A stretch of 64,000 nucleotides of DNA, from contig NZ_JYDE01000042.1 in NCBI RefSeq assembly GCF_003263515.1, positions 61,657 to 125,656 on the forward strand, written 5' to 3'. Positions 1 through 10,271 of the stretch are shown one piece after another. This DNA comes from Rahnella inusitata. Its GTDB lineage: Bacteria; Pseudomonadota; Gammaproteobacteria; Enterobacterales; Enterobacteriaceae. The notes under the pieces are model-generated. The model was not told the DNA's origin, did no database searches, and saw only the letters and a list, made by a program, of their open reading frames with translations. Numbering within the stretch: position 1 is the stretch's first letter; each line of letters opens with the position of its first letter. A program made the position numbers and the translations under genes.

Positions 1-2
1 GT

Positions 3-1334
3 TACCAGCTCACAGATAATGCCGAAGAGGCTGATATCCTTCTGCTGAATACCTGTTCAATCAGGGAAAAAGCACAGGAGAAAGTTTTCAGCCTGCTGGG
101 ACACTGGAAGTTACTCAAAAAGAAAAACCCGGACGTGATTATTGGCGTAGGCGGCTGCGTGGCATCGCAGGAAGGCGAATTACTGCGCAAACGTGCGCCG
201 TGCGTAGATATCGTCTTTGGTCCGCAAACCTTGCACCGCCTGCCGGAAATGGTGAACCACGTGCGCGGCACGCATAGCCCGGTGGTAGACATCAGCTTTC
301 CGGAAATTGAAAAATTCGACCGTCTGCCGGAACCTCGCGCCGATGGTCCGACAGCGTTCGTCTCGATCATGGAAGGCTGCAATAAGTATTGCAGCTTCTG
401 CGTAGTGCCCTACACCCGTGGCGAAGAAGTCAGCCGCCCGTGTGATGACGTTCTGTTTGAAGTCGCTCAGCTGGCGGCACAGGGCGTGCGTGAGGTAAAC
501 CTGCTCGGCCAGAATGTGAACGCCTATCGCGGCGAAGCCTTTGAAGGGGGCATTTGCACATTTGCTGAGTTGCTGCGTCTGGTGGCCACGATTGACGGCA
601 TTGACCGCATCCGCTTCACCACCAGCCACCCGGTTGAATTTACTGACGATATTATCGAAGTCTATAAAGACACACCTGAAGTGGTCAGCTTCCTGCACCT
701 GCCTATTCAAAGCGGTTCGGATCGTATTTTAACGATGATGAAGCGTCCGCATACGGTGCTGGAATACAAATCGACTATTCGCAAATTACGCGCCGCGCGT
801 CCTGATATCCATTTCAGCTCTGACTTCATCATCGGTTTCCCCGGCGAAACCAACGACGATTTCGAACGCACGATGGACTTGATTGCACAGGTGAATTACG
901 ACGTCAGTTTCAGTTTCATCTATTCCCCACGTCCGGGCACACCGGCGGCGGATATGGTGGATGACGTCGGAATGGATGAGAAGAAACAGCGTCTGGCGCT
1001 GTTACAGGAGCGGATCACGCAACAAGTGATGCGTTTTAGCCGCGCCACGCTGGGCACCGTTCAGCGCATTCTTGTCGAAGGCACCTCGCGAAAAGATATT
1101 ATGGAACTGACCGGCCGCACCGAGTGTAACCGCGTGGTCAATTTCGAAGGCACGCCGGACATGATTGGCAAATTTGTCGATGTGGAAATCGTCGATGTCT
1201 ATACCAACTCATTGCGTGGCGTGGTGGTGCGTACCGAAGAGCAAATGGCGCTGCGCCTGCATGAGTCTCCGCAGTCAGTCATCGCCCGCACCCGTAAAGA
1301 GAATGAATTAGGCGTTGGAATGTATCAACCCTGA
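3..1334 (+). CDS. miaB: tRNA-2-methylthio-N6-dimethylallyladenosine synthase MiaB (5' end outside window)
   Basis: Radical-SAM methylthiotransferase that adds a 2-methylthio group to N6-isopentenyladenosine at position 37 of tRNAs reading UNN codons. The frame is open from base 3 and reads as the MiaB N-terminal domain, so only the extreme N-terminus, with the first cluster-ligand cysteine, lies outside. Visible are the cysteines of NTCSIR and GGCVAS that bind the auxiliary 4Fe-4S cluster, the radical-[11 protein letters not shown] motif at about 378-401, and a C-terminal TRAM-type region ending GMYQP. The match to E. coli MiaB is close along the whole length. A TTCG-loop hairpin follows the stop, so it appears to be transcribed separately from ybeZ. 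Confidence 0.97.
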   Translation, partial: YQLTDNAEEADILLLNTCSIREKAQEKVFSLLGHWKLLKKKNPDVIIGVGGCVASQEGELLRKRAPCVDIVFGPQTLHRLPEMVNHVRGTHSPVVDISFPEIEKFDRLPEPRADGPTAFVSIMEGCNKYCSFCVVPYTRGEEVSRPCDDVLFEVAQLAAQGVREVNLLGQNVNAYRGEAFEGGICTFAELLRLVATIDGIDRIRFTTSHPVEFTDDIIEVYKDTPEVVSFLHLPIQSGSDRILTMMKRPHTVLEYKSTIRKLRAARPDIHFSSDFIIGFPGETNDDFERTMDLIAQVNYDVSFSFIYSPRPGTPAADMVDDVGMDEKKQRLALLQERITQQVMRFSRATLGTVQRILVEGTSRKDIMELTGRTECNRVVNFEGTPDMIGKFVDVEIVDVYTNSLRGVVVRTEEQMALRLHESPQSVIARTRKENELGVGMYQP

Positions 1335-1364
1335 GCCATCACGACGATGTATGGCAGCACATTC

Positions 1365-1390
1365 ACAGGGCGCTTCGGCGTCCTGTTTCT
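1365..1390 (+). terminator. Rho-independent terminator after miaB
   Basis: A nine-pair stem (1365-1373 with 78-86 of the same line, i.e. 1378-1386; one G-U pair) closes on a TTCG tetraloop and runs into TTTCTATT. It sits 30 bases after the miaB stop. Confidence 0.7.
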
Positions 1391-1596
1391 ATTGAGAATT
1401 TGTGCAGTGCTAAGTCCTTCAGGGTTTAATTTTCCGAGAAAGGCCGCATATCCGGATGAAGGTGCCTGCAACTGTCACCGCAGCGCAGCATATTTTGCCA
1501 AGGGCATGTATTATTAACTCAGGTATGGTGAACGGCTGAAAGCAGTGTGCAGCCGGGTAACATCGCAACAGGTCCAGAGTGGCCCAGAGGAATAGT

Positions 1597-2649
1597 TTGA
1601 ACGTTGTAACACAAGAGATTTTACTGGAGCCCGAAGACAATCAGCGCCTGCTGAGCCTGTGCGGGCCGTTTGATGACAACATCAAACAACTGGAACGCCG
1701 GTTGGGCGTTGAAATCAACCGTCGTGATAACGCATTTAAACTGGTCGGCAAAAGTCTGGCCGTCGCCGCTGCCGCCGACATCCTGCGTGACTTATACGTA
1801 GACACTGCGCCGGTGCGCGGTGAGACGCAGGACATCAATCCCGAAAAAATCCATCTGGCGATTAAAGAAAGCCGGGTGCTGGAACAAACTGCTGAAAGCG
1901 TACCGGATTACGGTAAATCGGTCATCATCAAGACCAAACGTGGCATGGTTAAGCCGCGCACGCCAAATCAGGCGCAGTACATCGCCAATATTTTCGATCA
2001 TGACATCACTTTCGGCATTGGGCCTGCGGGTACGGGTAAAACCTATCTGGCGGTAGCCGCTGCCGTAGATGCACTGGAACGTCAGGAAGTACGTCGTATT
2101 CTGCTGACCCGCCCTGCGGTGGAAGCCGGTGAAAAACTCGGCTTCCTGCCGGGCGATCTCAGCCAGAAAGTAGACCCGTATCTCCGCCCGCTCTATGACG
2201 CCCTGTTCGAAATGCTTGGCTTCGAGAAGGTAGAAAAGCTGATTGAGCGCAACGTAATTGAAGTCGCACCGCTGGCCTACATGCGCGGGCGAACGCTCAA
2301 TGACGCTTTTATCATTCTTGATGAAAGCCAGAACACCTCTATCGAACAGATGAAGATGTTCCTGACCCGTATTGGTTTTAACTCCAAAGCGGTGATTACC
2401 GGTGACGTTACCCAGATCGATTTGCCGCGCCATCAGAAATCCGGCCTGCGCCATGCGATTGAAGTATTGTCGTCGGTTGAAGAGTTGAGCTTTAACTTTT
2501 TCCATAGCGAAGACGTGGTTCGCCACCCTGTCGTGGCGCGCATTGTTGTCGCCTATGAAGCCTGGGAAGAAGAAGATCAGAAACGCCGTGATGCGATTGC
2601 CGCTGAGCGAAAACACGAACACAATTCCTCCCAACAGGTCGGTCAATGA
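1597..2649 (+). CDS. ybeZ: PhoH-like ATPase YbeZ
   Basis: PhoH-family P-loop ATPase that works with the endoribonuclease YbeY, encoded next. Walker A (GPAGTGKT, about 2021-2044) and Walker B (FIILDES, about 2308-2328) are intact, and the protein aligns with E. coli YbeZ nearly end to end. I chose TTG at 1597: AGAGG ends six bases before it, and the N-terminus [12 protein letters not shown] matches the E. coli start. A longer reading from GTG at 1579 lacks such support. The stop overlaps the ybeY start (ATGA at 2646), which suggests translational coupling in a ybeZ-ybeY-ybeX-lnt operon. Confidence 0.95.
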   Translation: MNVVTQEILLEPEDNQRLLSLCGPFDDNIKQLERRLGVEINRRDNAFKLVGKSLAVAAAADILRDLYVDTAPVRGETQDINPEKIHLAIKESRVLEQTAESVPDYGKSVIIKTKRGMVKPRTPNQAQYIANIFDHDITFGIGPAGTGKTYLAVAAAVDALERQEVRRILLTRPAVEAGEKLGFLPGDLSQKVDPYLRPLYDALFEMLGFEKVEKLIERNVIEVAPLAYMRGRTLNDAFIILDESQNTSIEQMKMFLTRIGFNSKAVITGDVTQIDLPRHQKSGLRHAIEVLSSVEELSFNFFHSEDVVRHPVVARIVVAYEAWEEEDQKRRDAIAAERKHEHNSSQQVGQ

Positions 2650-3119
2650 ATACGGTAATCCTCGATTTACAAATTGCCTGCGAAGATGCAGCAGGTTTAC
2701 CGTCAGAAAACGACTTTCAGACCTGGCTGGAGGCGGTGCTTCCGCAGTTTCAGGAAGAATCAGAGGTAACCATCCGTGTGGTGGATATCCCTGAAAGCCA
2801 TGAACTTAATATGACGTATCGTGGCATGGATAAACCGACCAACGTGTTATCCTTCCCGTTCGAAGCGCCTCCGGGTATGGAGATGCCGCTGCTGGGTGAT
2901 TTGATTATTTGTCGTCAGGTCGTCGAGAAAGAGGCCAAAGAGCAGGAAAAAGCGTTATCGGCTCACTGGGCACATATGGTGATCCACGGCAGTTTGCATT
3001 TGCTGGGGTACGACCATATCGTTGACGAAGAAGCCGAAGAGATGGAATCGATTGAAACTGAAATCATGCAGGGACTGGGTTATCCGGACCCGTATATTTC
3101 AGAGAAAGAAGATAACTGA
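2646..3119 (+). CDS. ybeY: Endoribonuclease YbeY (16S rRNA maturation)
   Basis: Single-strand-specific metallo-endoribonuclease for 16S rRNA 3'-end maturation and 70S quality control. The zinc motif [11 protein letters not shown] is complete, with H114, H118 and H124 at the E. coli positions, and the length (157 aa) is close to the E. coli protein. The start overlaps the ybeZ stop by ATGA. A perfect hairpin lies in the 110-base gap before ybeX. Confidence 0.97.
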   Translation: MNTVILDLQIACEDAAGLPSENDFQTWLEAVLPQFQEESEVTIRVVDIPESHELNMTYRGMDKPTNVLSFPFEAPPGMEMPLLGDLIICRQVVEKEAKEQEKALSAHWAHMVIHGSLHLLGYDHIVDEEAEEMESIETEIMQGLGYPDPYISEKEDN

Positions 3120-3142
3120 GATTAGCGCAGTCAATAGCAACA

Positions 3143-3171
3143 CGGCGCAAGGGAACTTCACCCTTGCGCCG
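3143..3171. other. Perfect intergenic hairpin between ybeY and ybeX
   Basis: An 11-pair GC-rich stem (3143-3153 with 3161-3171) with a 7-base loop. No uridine tract follows on the plus strand, so it is more likely an mRNA-stability or processing element than a strong terminator. This role is inferred. Confidence 0.5.
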
Positions 3172-3229
3172 CGTTTACTAAGCTGGCTAAATATTTTTTC
3201 ACTACTACGAGTAAAACAAACCAAACGCC

Positions 3230-4108
3230 ATGAGCGATGACCATTCACAAAATAGTGACAGCCCCAGTCCCAAGAAGGGCTTCTTTTCCCTTATCCTTAG
3301 CCAGCTTTTCCACGGTGAACCTAAAAACCGTGGTGATCTGGTTGAGCTTATCCGTGACTCAGAACAGAACGATCTGATCGACCCCGATACCCGTGACATG
3401 CTGGAAGGCGTGATGGATATCGCCGAGCAGCGCGTCCGGGACATCATGATCCCGCGTTCACAGATGATCACGCTTAAACGCAATCAACCGCTGGAAGAGT
3501 GCCTCGATGTCATCATCGAATCTGCCCACTCACGCTTCCCGGTGATCAGCGAAGATAAGGATCACATTGAAGGCATCCTGATGGCCAAAGACTTGCTGCC
3601 GTTTATGCGCACAACGTCTGAGCCATTCAGCATCGATAAAGTGCTGAGAACCGCCGTGGTGGTTCCTGAAAGCAAACGTGTCGACCGCATGCTGAAAGAG
3701 TTTCGTTCCCAGCGTTACCATATGGCGATTGTTGTCGATGAGTTCGGCGGCGTTTCCGGTCTGGTGACCATCGAAGATATTCTTGAACTGATTGTTGGTG
3801 AAATCGATGACGAGTATGACGAAGCTGAAGATCTGGATATCCGCCAGCTCAGCCGCCATACCTACACCGTCCGCGCGCTGGCACCGATCGAAGACTTCAA
3901 TGAAGTGTTTCAGACCAATTACAGCGATGACGAAGTCGATACTATTGGTGGTCTGGTGATGCAGTCATTCGGCCATTTACCGGCCCGTGGTGAAAGCATT
4001 GAAATTGACGGTTACCTGTTCAAGGTTGCGATGGCCGACAGCCGCCGTATTATTCAGGTTCATGTAAAAATACCGGACGACGCGCCGCAACCGATACTGG
4101 AAGAATAA
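3230..4108 (+). CDS. ybeX: CorC/HlyC-family CBS-domain protein YbeX
   Basis: Cytoplasmic protein of the CorC family, linked to magnesium/cobalt efflux by name and to ribosome-related phenotypes in E. coli. The order is an acidic N-terminus, two CBS domains (about residues 65-195, ending in the typical [16 protein letters not shown]) and the CorC/HlyC transporter-associated domain (about 205-285). At 292 aa it is full length, and no membrane segments are visible. It is followed seven bases later by lnt, as in the conserved ybeZ-ybeY-ybeX-lnt operon. Confidence 0.95.
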   Translation: MSDDHSQNSDSPSPKKGFFSLILSQLFHGEPKNRGDLVELIRDSEQNDLIDPDTRDMLEGVMDIAEQRVRDIMIPRSQMITLKRNQPLEECLDVIIESAHSRFPVISEDKDHIEGILMAKDLLPFMRTTSEPFSIDKVLRTAVVVPESKRVDRMLKEFRSQRYHMAIVVDEFGGVSGLVTIEDILELIVGEIDDEYDEAEDLDIRQLSRHTYTVRALAPIEDFNEVFQTNYSDDEVDTIGGLVMQSFGHLPARGESIEIDGYLFKVAMADSRRIIQVHVKIPDDAPQPILEE

Positions 4109-4115
4109 TTACTCC

Positions 4116-5645
4116 ATGGCAATTGCCTCTTTATACCAACGCCAGCGGGCTCGCGTCCTGCTGGCGCTTTTATTCGGTGCCTGTGGCACGTTCTCCTTTT
4201 CCCCTTATGACTTCTGGCCTGCGGCGATTGTTTCGCTTTGCGGCCTGCTGGCATTAACGTTAGACCGCCGTCCTGCGCAGTCCGCATGGATAGGTTTCTT
4301 CTGGGGGATGGGTTTATTTGGCTCCGGCGTAAACTGGGTCTACGTCAGTATCGCGACGTTTGGCGGCATGCCAGAAGCCATCAACCTGTTTCTGGTGGTT
4401 CTGCTGGCGGCGTACCTATCGCTTTACATCATGTTATTCGCGGGCGTGTTCAGCAAATTATGGCCAAAAACGACGTGGTGGAAACTGGCTCTCGCCGCGC
4501 CTGCGTTATGGCAAATCACCGACTTCCTGCGTGGCTGGGTACTGACCGGTTTTCCGTGGCTGCAATTTGGCTACAGCCAGATCGACGGCCCGCTGAAAGG
4601 TCTGGCTCCTATCGCCGGGGTGAACGGTATCACGTTGCTGATGACCTCCCTGAGTGGCCTGCTGGTCTATGCCATCCATCAGCGTCGCATGACAGCGGGC
4701 GTGATTGCACTGGCAATGCTGCTTCTGCCGTGGCCGTTGCGTTATGTTCACTGGTATCAGGAACAGCCGGACAAAGCCGTGGATGTCGCGCTGGTTCAGG
4801 GCAACATTCCTCAGTCGATGAAATGGGATCCGAAAGCGCTGGAAAGCGCCTTGCAGACCTATCTGGATCTCAGCCGCCCTTACCTTGGCAAATCCAGTAT
4901 GATCATCTGGCCGGAATCAGCGATATCCGATATCGAATCCGATCAGCAAGCTTTCCTGAGCATGGTGGACAACATTTACCGTTCTCACGGCACGCAGCTG
5001 GTGACCGGTATTATTGATGCCCGCCGTAACGAACAAGGCATGAAAGTCTACAACAGCGCGATAGTGCTGGGCGGTAAACAGACTTATCGTTATCCCGATG
5101 ACAACCGTTTTAATAAACATCATCTGGTGCCGTTCGGTGAATTTGTTCCGCTGGAAACGATTCTGCGCCCGCTTGCGCCGTTCTTCGATTTACCGATGTC
5201 AGGCCTCACCAGTGGTGATTATGTGCAGAAACCGCTGATTGTCAGCGGCCTCAATCTCACAACGGCAATTTGTTACGAAGTGGTGTTTGGCGAACAGGTG
5301 CGCGATAACCTGCAGCCTGATACCAACTTCCTGCTGACGATTTCCAACGACGCCTGGTTCGGCCATTCGATTGGTCCGTGGCAGCATTTCCAAATGGCGC
5401 GTATGCGTTCTCTGGAACTGGGGCGGCCACTGCTGCGCAGCACCAACAACGGCGTCACTGCCGTGGTGAATGCTCAGGGCGATGTGACCGCTGAAATCCC
5501 GCAGTTCACCCGTGAAGTGCTGAACGTGAAAGTCACGCCGACAACCGGTATGACGCCTTATGCCCGCGTGGGCTGGTGGCCAGTCTGGTTTGCGACCCTC
5601 GTGATGGCAGCGGCTGCGTTCTGGCTTGGGCGTCGTAAAGGCTGA
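4116..5645 (+). CDS. lnt: Apolipoprotein N-acyltransferase
   Basis: Inner-membrane enzyme that adds the third acyl chain to the N-terminal cysteine of lipoproteins, needed for Lol export. About six to eight N-terminal membrane segments (residues 1-215) precede a periplasmic nitrilase domain with the Glu-Lys-Cys triad: E267 in WPES, K334 in [11 protein letters not shown] and C386 in AICYE. A final membrane segment ends in the basic GRRKG. Length is 509 aa. It is the last gene of its operon and is followed by a terminator. Its substrates would include RlpA, LptE and the other lipoproteins in this window. Confidence 0.97.
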   Translation: MAIASLYQRQRARVLLALLFGACGTFSFSPYDFWPAAIVSLCGLLALTLDRRPAQSAWIGFFWGMGLFGSGVNWVYVSIATFGGMPEAINLFLVVLLAAYLSLYIMLFAGVFSKLWPKTTWWKLALAAPALWQITDFLRGWVLTGFPWLQFGYSQIDGPLKGLAPIAGVNGITLLMTSLSGLLVYAIHQRRMTAGVIALAMLLLPWPLRYVHWYQEQPDKAVDVALVQGNIPQSMKWDPKALESALQTYLDLSRPYLGKSSMIIWPESAISDIESDQQAFLSMVDNIYRSHGTQLVTGIIDARRNEQGMKVYNSAIVLGGKQTYRYPDDNRFNKHHLVPFGEFVPLETILRPLAPFFDLPMSGLTSGDYVQKPLIVSGLNLTTAICYEVVFGEQVRDNLQPDTNFLLTISNDAWFGHSIGPWQHFQMARMRSLELGRPLLRSTNNGVTAVVNAQGDVTAEIPQFTREVLNVKVTPTTGMTPYARVGWWPVWFATLVMAAAAFWLGRRKG

Positions 5646-5799
5646 GTTTTTAACAGCGCAGTGAGTCCCTTCTTTCAGGAAGGCGGCTCAGGAGGTGAAA
5701 ACAGGCAGAAGAGTAAAGCGTCGGCCCCATCAGGGATAAATTTACGGCGTCTTAATGCTCTGCCTGTATTCACCGGTACGTAAAATGAGTCTTCAGTTT

Positions 5800-5828
5800 C
5801 AGGCGTCTACGGTCGCCTGTTCTTTTTT
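5800..5828 (+). terminator. Terminator after lnt
   Basis: A six-pair stem (5800-5805 with 5814-5819) and an eight-base loop are followed by TTCTTTTTT. It lies 155 bases after the lnt stop. Confidence 0.6.
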
Positions 5829-5942
5829 GTTGCATCCCCTTCCCTGTTTCCGAAATCTCTCCCGTTAACCTGCTGCCGATTGTCCGAACGGCGGTATTAA
5901 GCGCTGACTTTTTGTTTGCCTTCGAGGTTAAATCAGGTCATC

Positions 5943-5958
5943 TGGCATGAGTCTTGCT
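5943..5958 (+). promoter_or_regulatory. Candidate sigma54 (-24/-12) promoter of gltIJKL
   Basis: TGGCATGAGTCTTGCT matches the sigma54 consensus TGGCAC-N5-TTGC(A/T) at nearly every position, with the required GG-N10-GC spacing (GG 5944-5945, GC 5956-5957). Transcription would start near 5969, leaving a leader of about 245 bases. Confidence 0.7.
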
Positions 5959-6036
5959 ACATCTAATTGAAAGATATCTGATTAGTGATTTTTTTTGACG
6001 CTGTGCATCATTTTGATACAAAAAGGCTATTCCTCA

Positions 6037-6053
6037 TGCACCCTCGCAGTGCA
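6037..6053. promoter_or_regulatory. NtrC-like binding site
   Basis: TGCACC-CTCGC-AGTGCA differs from the NtrC palindrome TGCACC-N5-GGTGCA at one position. It lies about 70 bases downstream of the predicted sigma54 start, a position from which enhancer binding is still possible. Confidence 0.5.
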
Positions 6054-6214
6054 TAGCCGGTTAATTGCTTTGATTTGGTGCGTGTCCCGTCTCAAAAAAG
6101 AAACAATTTAGTTTCATAAATTTCACATTCAGCTATTTTCTAGCTTCATATGACGAGGCATTAGCACTTTCTGATCCCTGAGTTTGGATCCCTAATGACA
6201 GCAAGGAGTTGGAC

Positions 6215-7111
6215 ATGCAATTGCGCAAATTAGCGTTATCAGTACTGTTGGCAAGCGTTGCCGCAAGCAGCTTTGCCCACGCGGAAGAACTGACCGGCAC
6301 TCTGAAGAAGATTAAAGACAATGGTGTTATCGTCGTGGGTCACCGCGAATCCTCAGTGCCATTCTCTTACTACAACAACGAACAGAAAGTCGTAGGTTAT
6401 TCACAGGACTATTCCAACGCTATCGTTGACGCCGTCAAGAAGAAGCTGGACCTGCCGAACCTGCAAGTAAAAATGATGCCAATCACCTCACAGAACCGTA
6501 TCCCGCTGCTGCAAAACGGCACGTTTGATTTTGAGTGTGGTTCTACGACCAACAACCTGGAACGCCAGCAACAAGCGGCCTTCTCAGACACCATCTTCGT
6601 GATCGGCACCCGTCTGTTAGTCAAAAAAGGGTCAGACATTAAAGATTTTGCTGACCTGAAAGGCAAAACCGTGGTGGTGACTTCCGGGACAACCTCTGAA
6701 GTGTTGCTGAACAAACTGAACGAAGAGAAGAAACTGGATCTGCGCATCATCAGCGCCAAAGACCACGGCGACTCTTTCCGTACGCTGGAAACCGGCCGTG
6801 CTGTTGCGTTCATGATGGATGATGCCCTGCTGGCTGGCGAACGTGCGAAAGCCAAAAAACCGGATAACTGGGATATCGTCGGCACACCGCAGTCAAAAGA
6901 AGCCTACGGCTGCATGATGCGTAAAGACGATGCGGAATTCAAAAAACTGGTTGATGACACCATTGTGAAGGCACAGACCTCCGGTGAAGCCACCAAGTGG
7001 TTTGAAACCTGGTTCAAAAAACCTATTCCTCCGAAAAACCTGAACATGAACTTTGAACTGTCCGATGACATGAAAGCACTGTTCAAAGCACCAAACGATA
7101 AAGCACTGTAA
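6215..7111 (+). CDS. gltI: Glutamate/aspartate ABC transporter periplasmic binding protein
   Basis: Periplasmic solute-binding protein that delivers L-glutamate and L-aspartate to GltJK. A signal peptide (MQLRKLALSVLL... cut after HA, about residue 23) precedes a type-II periplasmic-binding domain with the amino-acid-type FDFECGSTTNN segment. ATG at 6215 is chosen because AAGGAG lies six bases upstream; an in-frame TTG at 6209 is unlikely. Length is 298 aa, close to E. coli GltI. It heads gltIJKL, and the sigma54/NtrC-like elements upstream suggest induction by nitrogen limitation. Confidence 0.96.
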   Translation: MQLRKLALSVLLASVAASSFAHAEELTGTLKKIKDNGVIVVGHRESSVPFSYYNNEQKVVGYSQDYSNAIVDAVKKKLDLPNLQVKMMPITSQNRIPLLQNGTFDFECGSTTNNLERQQQAAFSDTIFVIGTRLLVKKGSDIKDFADLKGKTVVVTSGTTSEVLLNKLNEEKKLDLRIISAKDHGDSFRTLETGRAVAFMMDDALLAGERAKAKKPDNWDIVGTPQSKEAYGCMMRKDDAEFKKLVDDTIVKAQTSGEATKWFETWFKKPIPPKNLNMNFELSDDMKALFKAPNDKAL

Positions 7112-7237
7112 TAAGTAGCAGACGGGTAGTAGTACCGGGTATTAAAAAATAAAGGCTGGCCAACCAGCTTGTGATGATGGTCCGAAAGGACAGGAAGACC
7201 GGATGCGGGGTGGTCGTTCCCCACCCCGCATTTTTTC
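7112..7237 (+). ncRNA. SroC-like small RNA in the gltI-gltJ intergenic region
   Basis: In E. coli and Salmonella the gltI-gltJ spacer is processed into SroC, an Hfq-bound RNA that sponges GcvB. Here the same 198-base spacer starts with a GACGGGTAGTA segment (from 7121) and ends in a very strong terminator at 7203-7236. Assignment rests on position and architecture; I could not align it to SroC. The 5' end is approximate. Confidence 0.55.
7203..7236 (+). terminator. Strong intra-operon terminator between gltI and gltJ
   Basis: An 11-pair GC-rich stem (7203-7213 with 7221-7231) and a seven-base loop are followed by six T residues. Partial termination here would give more GltI than permease, and would form the 3' end of the SroC-like RNA. 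Confidence 0.85.
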
Positions 7238-7309
7238 CGTCACTCACCCACGTTTTTGGTAACGTCATCACTCAAAGGGGTAGTTTATTACCCGCGTCAT
7301 GGAGTTTTT

Positions 7310-8050
7310 ATGTCAATAGATTGGAACTGGGGCATCTTTCTGCAACAAGCCCCCTTCGGTAATACCACCTATCTGGGCTGGATTTGGAATGGATTTCAGG
7401 TCACGGTCGCGCTGTCGATTTGCGCCTGGATCATCGCCTTCTTCGTCGGCTCTCTGTTCGGTATCCTGCGTACCGTTCCCAACCGTTTTCTCTCTGGCAT
7501 CGGCACCTGTTACGTTGAACTTTTCCGTAATGTGCCGCTGATTGTGCAATTCTTCATCTGGTATCTGGTGGTGCCTGAGCTGCTGCCCGAAAATATCGGT
7601 ATGTGGTTCAAATCAGAACTCGCGCCAAACGTGCAGTTCTTCACCTCTTCCGTAATTTGTCTCGGCCTGTTTACCGCTGCCCGCGTGTGCGAGCAAGTTC
7701 GTGCCGCCATCCAGTCACTCCCAAGCGGCCAACGTAACGCCGGTCTGGCGATGGGGCTGACGCTGCCTCAGACCTACCGTTATGTGCTGCTGCCTAATGC
7801 CTATCGCGTAATTGTGCCGCCGATGACCTCAGAAATGGTCAACCTGGTGAAAAACTCCGCGATCGCCTCGACCATCGGTCTGGTCGATATGGCTGCGCAG
7901 GCGGGTAAATTGCTGGATTACTCTGCGCATGCATACGAATCATTTACTGCCATTACCGTTGCCTACGTGCTTATCAACGCGGTGATTATGCTGCTGATGC
8001 ACTTTGTAGAACGTAAAGTCCGCCTGCCGGGCAACATGGGAGGTAAATAA
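7310..8050 (+). CDS. gltJ: Glutamate/aspartate ABC transporter permease GltJ
   Basis: Inner-membrane permease of the GltIJKL importer, of the His/Glu/Gln/Arg/opine family. ATG at 7310 has GGAG five bases upstream and gives [13 protein letters not shown], identical to the E. coli start, with the same 246-aa length. A longer in-frame reading from 7256 is spurious and would overlap the leader. The EAA loop ([21 protein letters not shown]) that docks the ATPase is present. It is followed three bases later by gltK. Confidence 0.97.
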   Translation: MSIDWNWGIFLQQAPFGNTTYLGWIWNGFQVTVALSICAWIIAFFVGSLFGILRTVPNRFLSGIGTCYVELFRNVPLIVQFFIWYLVVPELLPENIGMWFKSELAPNVQFFTSSVICLGLFTAARVCEQVRAAIQSLPSGQRNAGLAMGLTLPQTYRYVLLPNAYRVIVPPMTSEMVNLVKNSAIASTIGLVDMAAQAGKLLDYSAHAYESFTAITVAYVLINAVIMLLMHFVERKVRLPGNMGGK

Positions 8051-8052
8051 AT

Positions 8053-8730
8053 ATGCATGAATTTGACTGGAGTTCTATAGGTCCCGGCCTGCCCTACCTG
8101 TGGCAAGGCATGGTCATCACCCTGAAGATAACCTCACTGGCGATTGTTGTCGGTATTCTCTGGGGCACACTGCTCGCCGTGATGCGTCTGTCGACGTTTG
8201 CCCCGGTCAGATGGTTTGCAACGGCCTACGTGAACCTGTTCCGCGCCGTGCCGTTGGTTATGGTGCTGTTGTGGTTCTACCTGATCGTGCCGGGCTTCCT
8301 GCAAAAAGTGCTCGGCCTGTCGCCGAAAACCGATATCCGTCTGATTTCCGCAATGGTGGCGTTTGCCCTGTTTGAAGCTGCGTATTACTCAGAAATTATT
8401 CGTGCCGGGATTATCAGTATCGCGCGTGGACAATCTTCCGCCGCGCTGGCGCTGGGCATGACTCAGTGGCAGTCGATGAAGCTGGTTATCCTACCGCAGG
8501 CTTTCCGCGCAATGGTGCCGCTGCTGCTCACCCAGGCAATCGTCCTGTTCCAGGATACTTCACTGGTTTACGTACTGGGCCTCGCAGACTTCTTCCGCAG
8601 CGCCTCTAACATCGGCGACCGTGACGGTACTCTGGTGGAGATGGTGCTGTTTGCAGGACTTATTTATTTTGTTATCAGCCTTTGTGCTTCCTTGCTGGTG
8701 CGTTATTTGAAGAAAAGGACCGTTTCATGA
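8053..8730 (+). CDS. gltK: Glutamate/aspartate ABC transporter permease GltK
   Basis: Second membrane subunit of the importer, pairing with GltJ. About five membrane helices and the EAA loop ([20 protein letters not shown]) are visible; 225 aa is family length. It starts three bases after gltJ and overlaps gltL by ATGA at 8727, which indicates coupled translation of the membrane and ATPase subunits. Confidence 0.97.
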   Translation: MHEFDWSSIGPGLPYLWQGMVITLKITSLAIVVGILWGTLLAVMRLSTFAPVRWFATAYVNLFRAVPLVMVLLWFYLIVPGFLQKVLGLSPKTDIRLISAMVAFALFEAAYYSEIIRAGIISIARGQSSAALALGMTQWQSMKLVILPQAFRAMVPLLLTQAIVLFQDTSLVYVLGLADFFRSASNIGDRDGTLVEMVLFAGLIYFVISLCASLLVRYLKKRTVS

Positions 8731-9452
8731 TTTCACTGAAGAATGTTTCTAAATGGTACGGGCACTTTCAGGTGCTCACCGATTGCAGCACCGAAGTTAA
8801 AAAAGGTGAAGTTGTGGTGGTCTGCGGCCCTTCCGGCTCAGGTAAATCGACGCTAATCAAAACCGTCAACGGCCTTGAGCCGGTGCAGAAAGGTGAAATT
8901 CTGGTTAACGGTACGCCGGTTAACGATAAGAAAACCAATCTGGCGCAACTGCGCGCGAAAGTGGGCATGGTTTTCCAGCATTTCGAACTGTTCCCGCATC
9001 TGTCGATCATCGACAATCTGACGTTGGCACAAGTGAAAGTACTGAAACGCGATAAAGCGGAAGCCAAAGATAAAGGACTGAAACTGCTGGATCGCGTGGG
9101 ATTATCCGCGCACGCCAATAAGTTCCCCGGCCAGCTCTCCGGCGGTCAGCAGCAGCGTGTGGCTATCGCCCGTGCGTTATGTATGGATCCGATTGCCATG
9201 CTGTTTGATGAACCCACGTCGGCGCTCGATCCTGAGATGATCAACGAAGTACTGGACGTGATGGTGGAACTTGCGAACGAAGGCATGACGATGATGGTGG
9301 TCACCCACGAAATGGGCTTCGCCCGGAAAGTGGCAAACCGCGTGATTTTCATGGATGAAGGGAAGATTGTGGAAGACCGTAACAAAGACGACTTCTTCAA
9401 TAACCCGCAATCGGATCGTGCCCGTGATTTCCTGGCAAAAATCCTGCACTGA
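8727..9452 (+). CDS. gltL: Glutamate/aspartate ABC transporter ATP-binding protein
   Basis: Cytoplasmic ATPase of the GltIJKL importer. It has Walker A GPSGSGKS (about residues 34-41), the Q-loop segment [10 protein letters not shown], signature LSGGQQQR, Walker [10 protein letters not shown] and the switch histidine in [12 protein letters not shown] at 8727 gives the 241-aa E. coli length; an in-frame upstream start at 8682 would lie inside gltK. It ends the operon, followed by a GC-rich hairpin shared with the convergent ybeL. Confidence 0.97.
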   Translation: MISLKNVSKWYGHFQVLTDCSTEVKKGEVVVVCGPSGSGKSTLIKTVNGLEPVQKGEILVNGTPVNDKKTNLAQLRAKVGMVFQHFELFPHLSIIDNLTLAQVKVLKRDKAEAKDKGLKLLDRVGLSAHANKFPGQLSGGQQQRVAIARALCMDPIAMLFDEPTSALDPEMINEVLDVMVELANEGMTMMVVTHEMGFARKVANRVIFMDEGKIVEDRNKDDFFNNPQSDRARDFLAKILH

Positions 9453-9466
9453 TAAAAGAAGTCTAC

Positions 9467-9496
9467 GCCTGCCCCCGGCGGTTGCAGGGGGCAGGC
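9467..9496. terminator. Hairpin between convergent gltL and ybeL
   Basis: A perfect 10-pair GC-rich stem (9467-9476 with 9487-9496) lies in the 54-base gap between two convergent genes. Only a short T stretch follows, so termination is likely but not certain. Confidence 0.55.
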
Positions 9497-9506
9497 AGTT
9501 TGCAGC

Positions 9507-10001
9507 TTAAGGCTCGAACGCGTGACGGGAAAATTCAGTATGACCGCATTTCGGGCATTTACTGAGGATTTCCGGCGTATACACCGCAAGACTGAACTGG
9601 CAGTTTTCACACACCAGATTGCCGAGTCCTACAACCTCCCCGCTGTGGTAAACCCCGTGATGATTGACGTCCTTAAAAACCTCTTTCCATTCCAGTTGGG
9701 TTTTGTCCGTCATATCCGCCAGCTCTTTCCACAGGCTCTCTTTGATAACCCGCATAAAGACGCTGTCCGTGCCGTCATCCTTCTCCGCTTGCTGATTCTC
9801 CGTGTAATTGCGCGCAAACTCATGCAAATCACGCCGCACCGCAGAGGTGAGCTGTTCAATCTGAATTTCAGACAGTTGCCCTTCGTCTTGCAGGCGGACG
9901 CGCGCATCTTGCACCAGCGCACTGATATCACGTTCCCCATTTTTCAATCGCTCTGTCAGCGACGTCACTAACTGACGGTAATTTTGAGTAATATTGCTCA
10001 T
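9507..10001 (-). CDS. ybeL: Zinc-ribbon protein YbeL (DUF1451)
   Basis: Conserved enterobacterial protein of unknown function. A predicted helical N-terminal half (about residues 1-90) precedes a conserved segment (SVFMRVIKESLWKELADMTD) and a C-terminal zinc ribbon with the pairs CENC and CPKC. The 164-aa reading from 10001 has GAGAGG upstream and aligns with E. coli YbeL; an in-frame ATG at 10025 adds eight residues not found in the homologue. It is monocistronic, convergent with gltL and divergent from leuS. Confidence 0.92.
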   Translation of the reverse strand: MSNITQNYRQLVTSLTERLKNGERDISALVQDARVRLQDEGQLSEIQIEQLTSAVRRDLHEFARNYTENQQAEKDDGTDSVFMRVIKESLWKELADMTDKTQLEWKEVFKDVNHHGVYHSGEVVGLGNLVCENCQFSLAVYTPEILSKCPKCGHTEFSRHAFEP

Positions 10002-10271
10002 TATTTCCTCTCCTTGAACTGACATGACCGTTCGCCCGGCAGATGTTTACTTGTCTTTATTTTAGTCGTAAATCCCTGATCCGTTGTGAAGATTATCCCG
10101 GGCTGCTTCGCAGTTTGCGAATAATGGGGCATAAGGAGGCAGAAATCCCCCTTAGCCCGTCGCTGGGTGTTGTTGCTGCCTCTGCTTATCAGCTATGCTA
10201 TGCGGATCTTTTGATTAAAACTTTTTGAGCTACAGGCGTAGCTGTTTTCACTCACAGGACCACCGGCCGCC

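Larger units (their letters stand above)
5646..6214. other. Long lnt-gltI intergenic region
   Basis: 569 bases without a convincing gene. It holds the lnt terminator (5800-5828), a sigma54-type promoter (5943-5958), an NtrC-like palindrome (6037-6053), a short hairpin near 6100-6115 and a strong AAGGAG ribosome-binding site (6203-6208). Confidence 0.7.
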
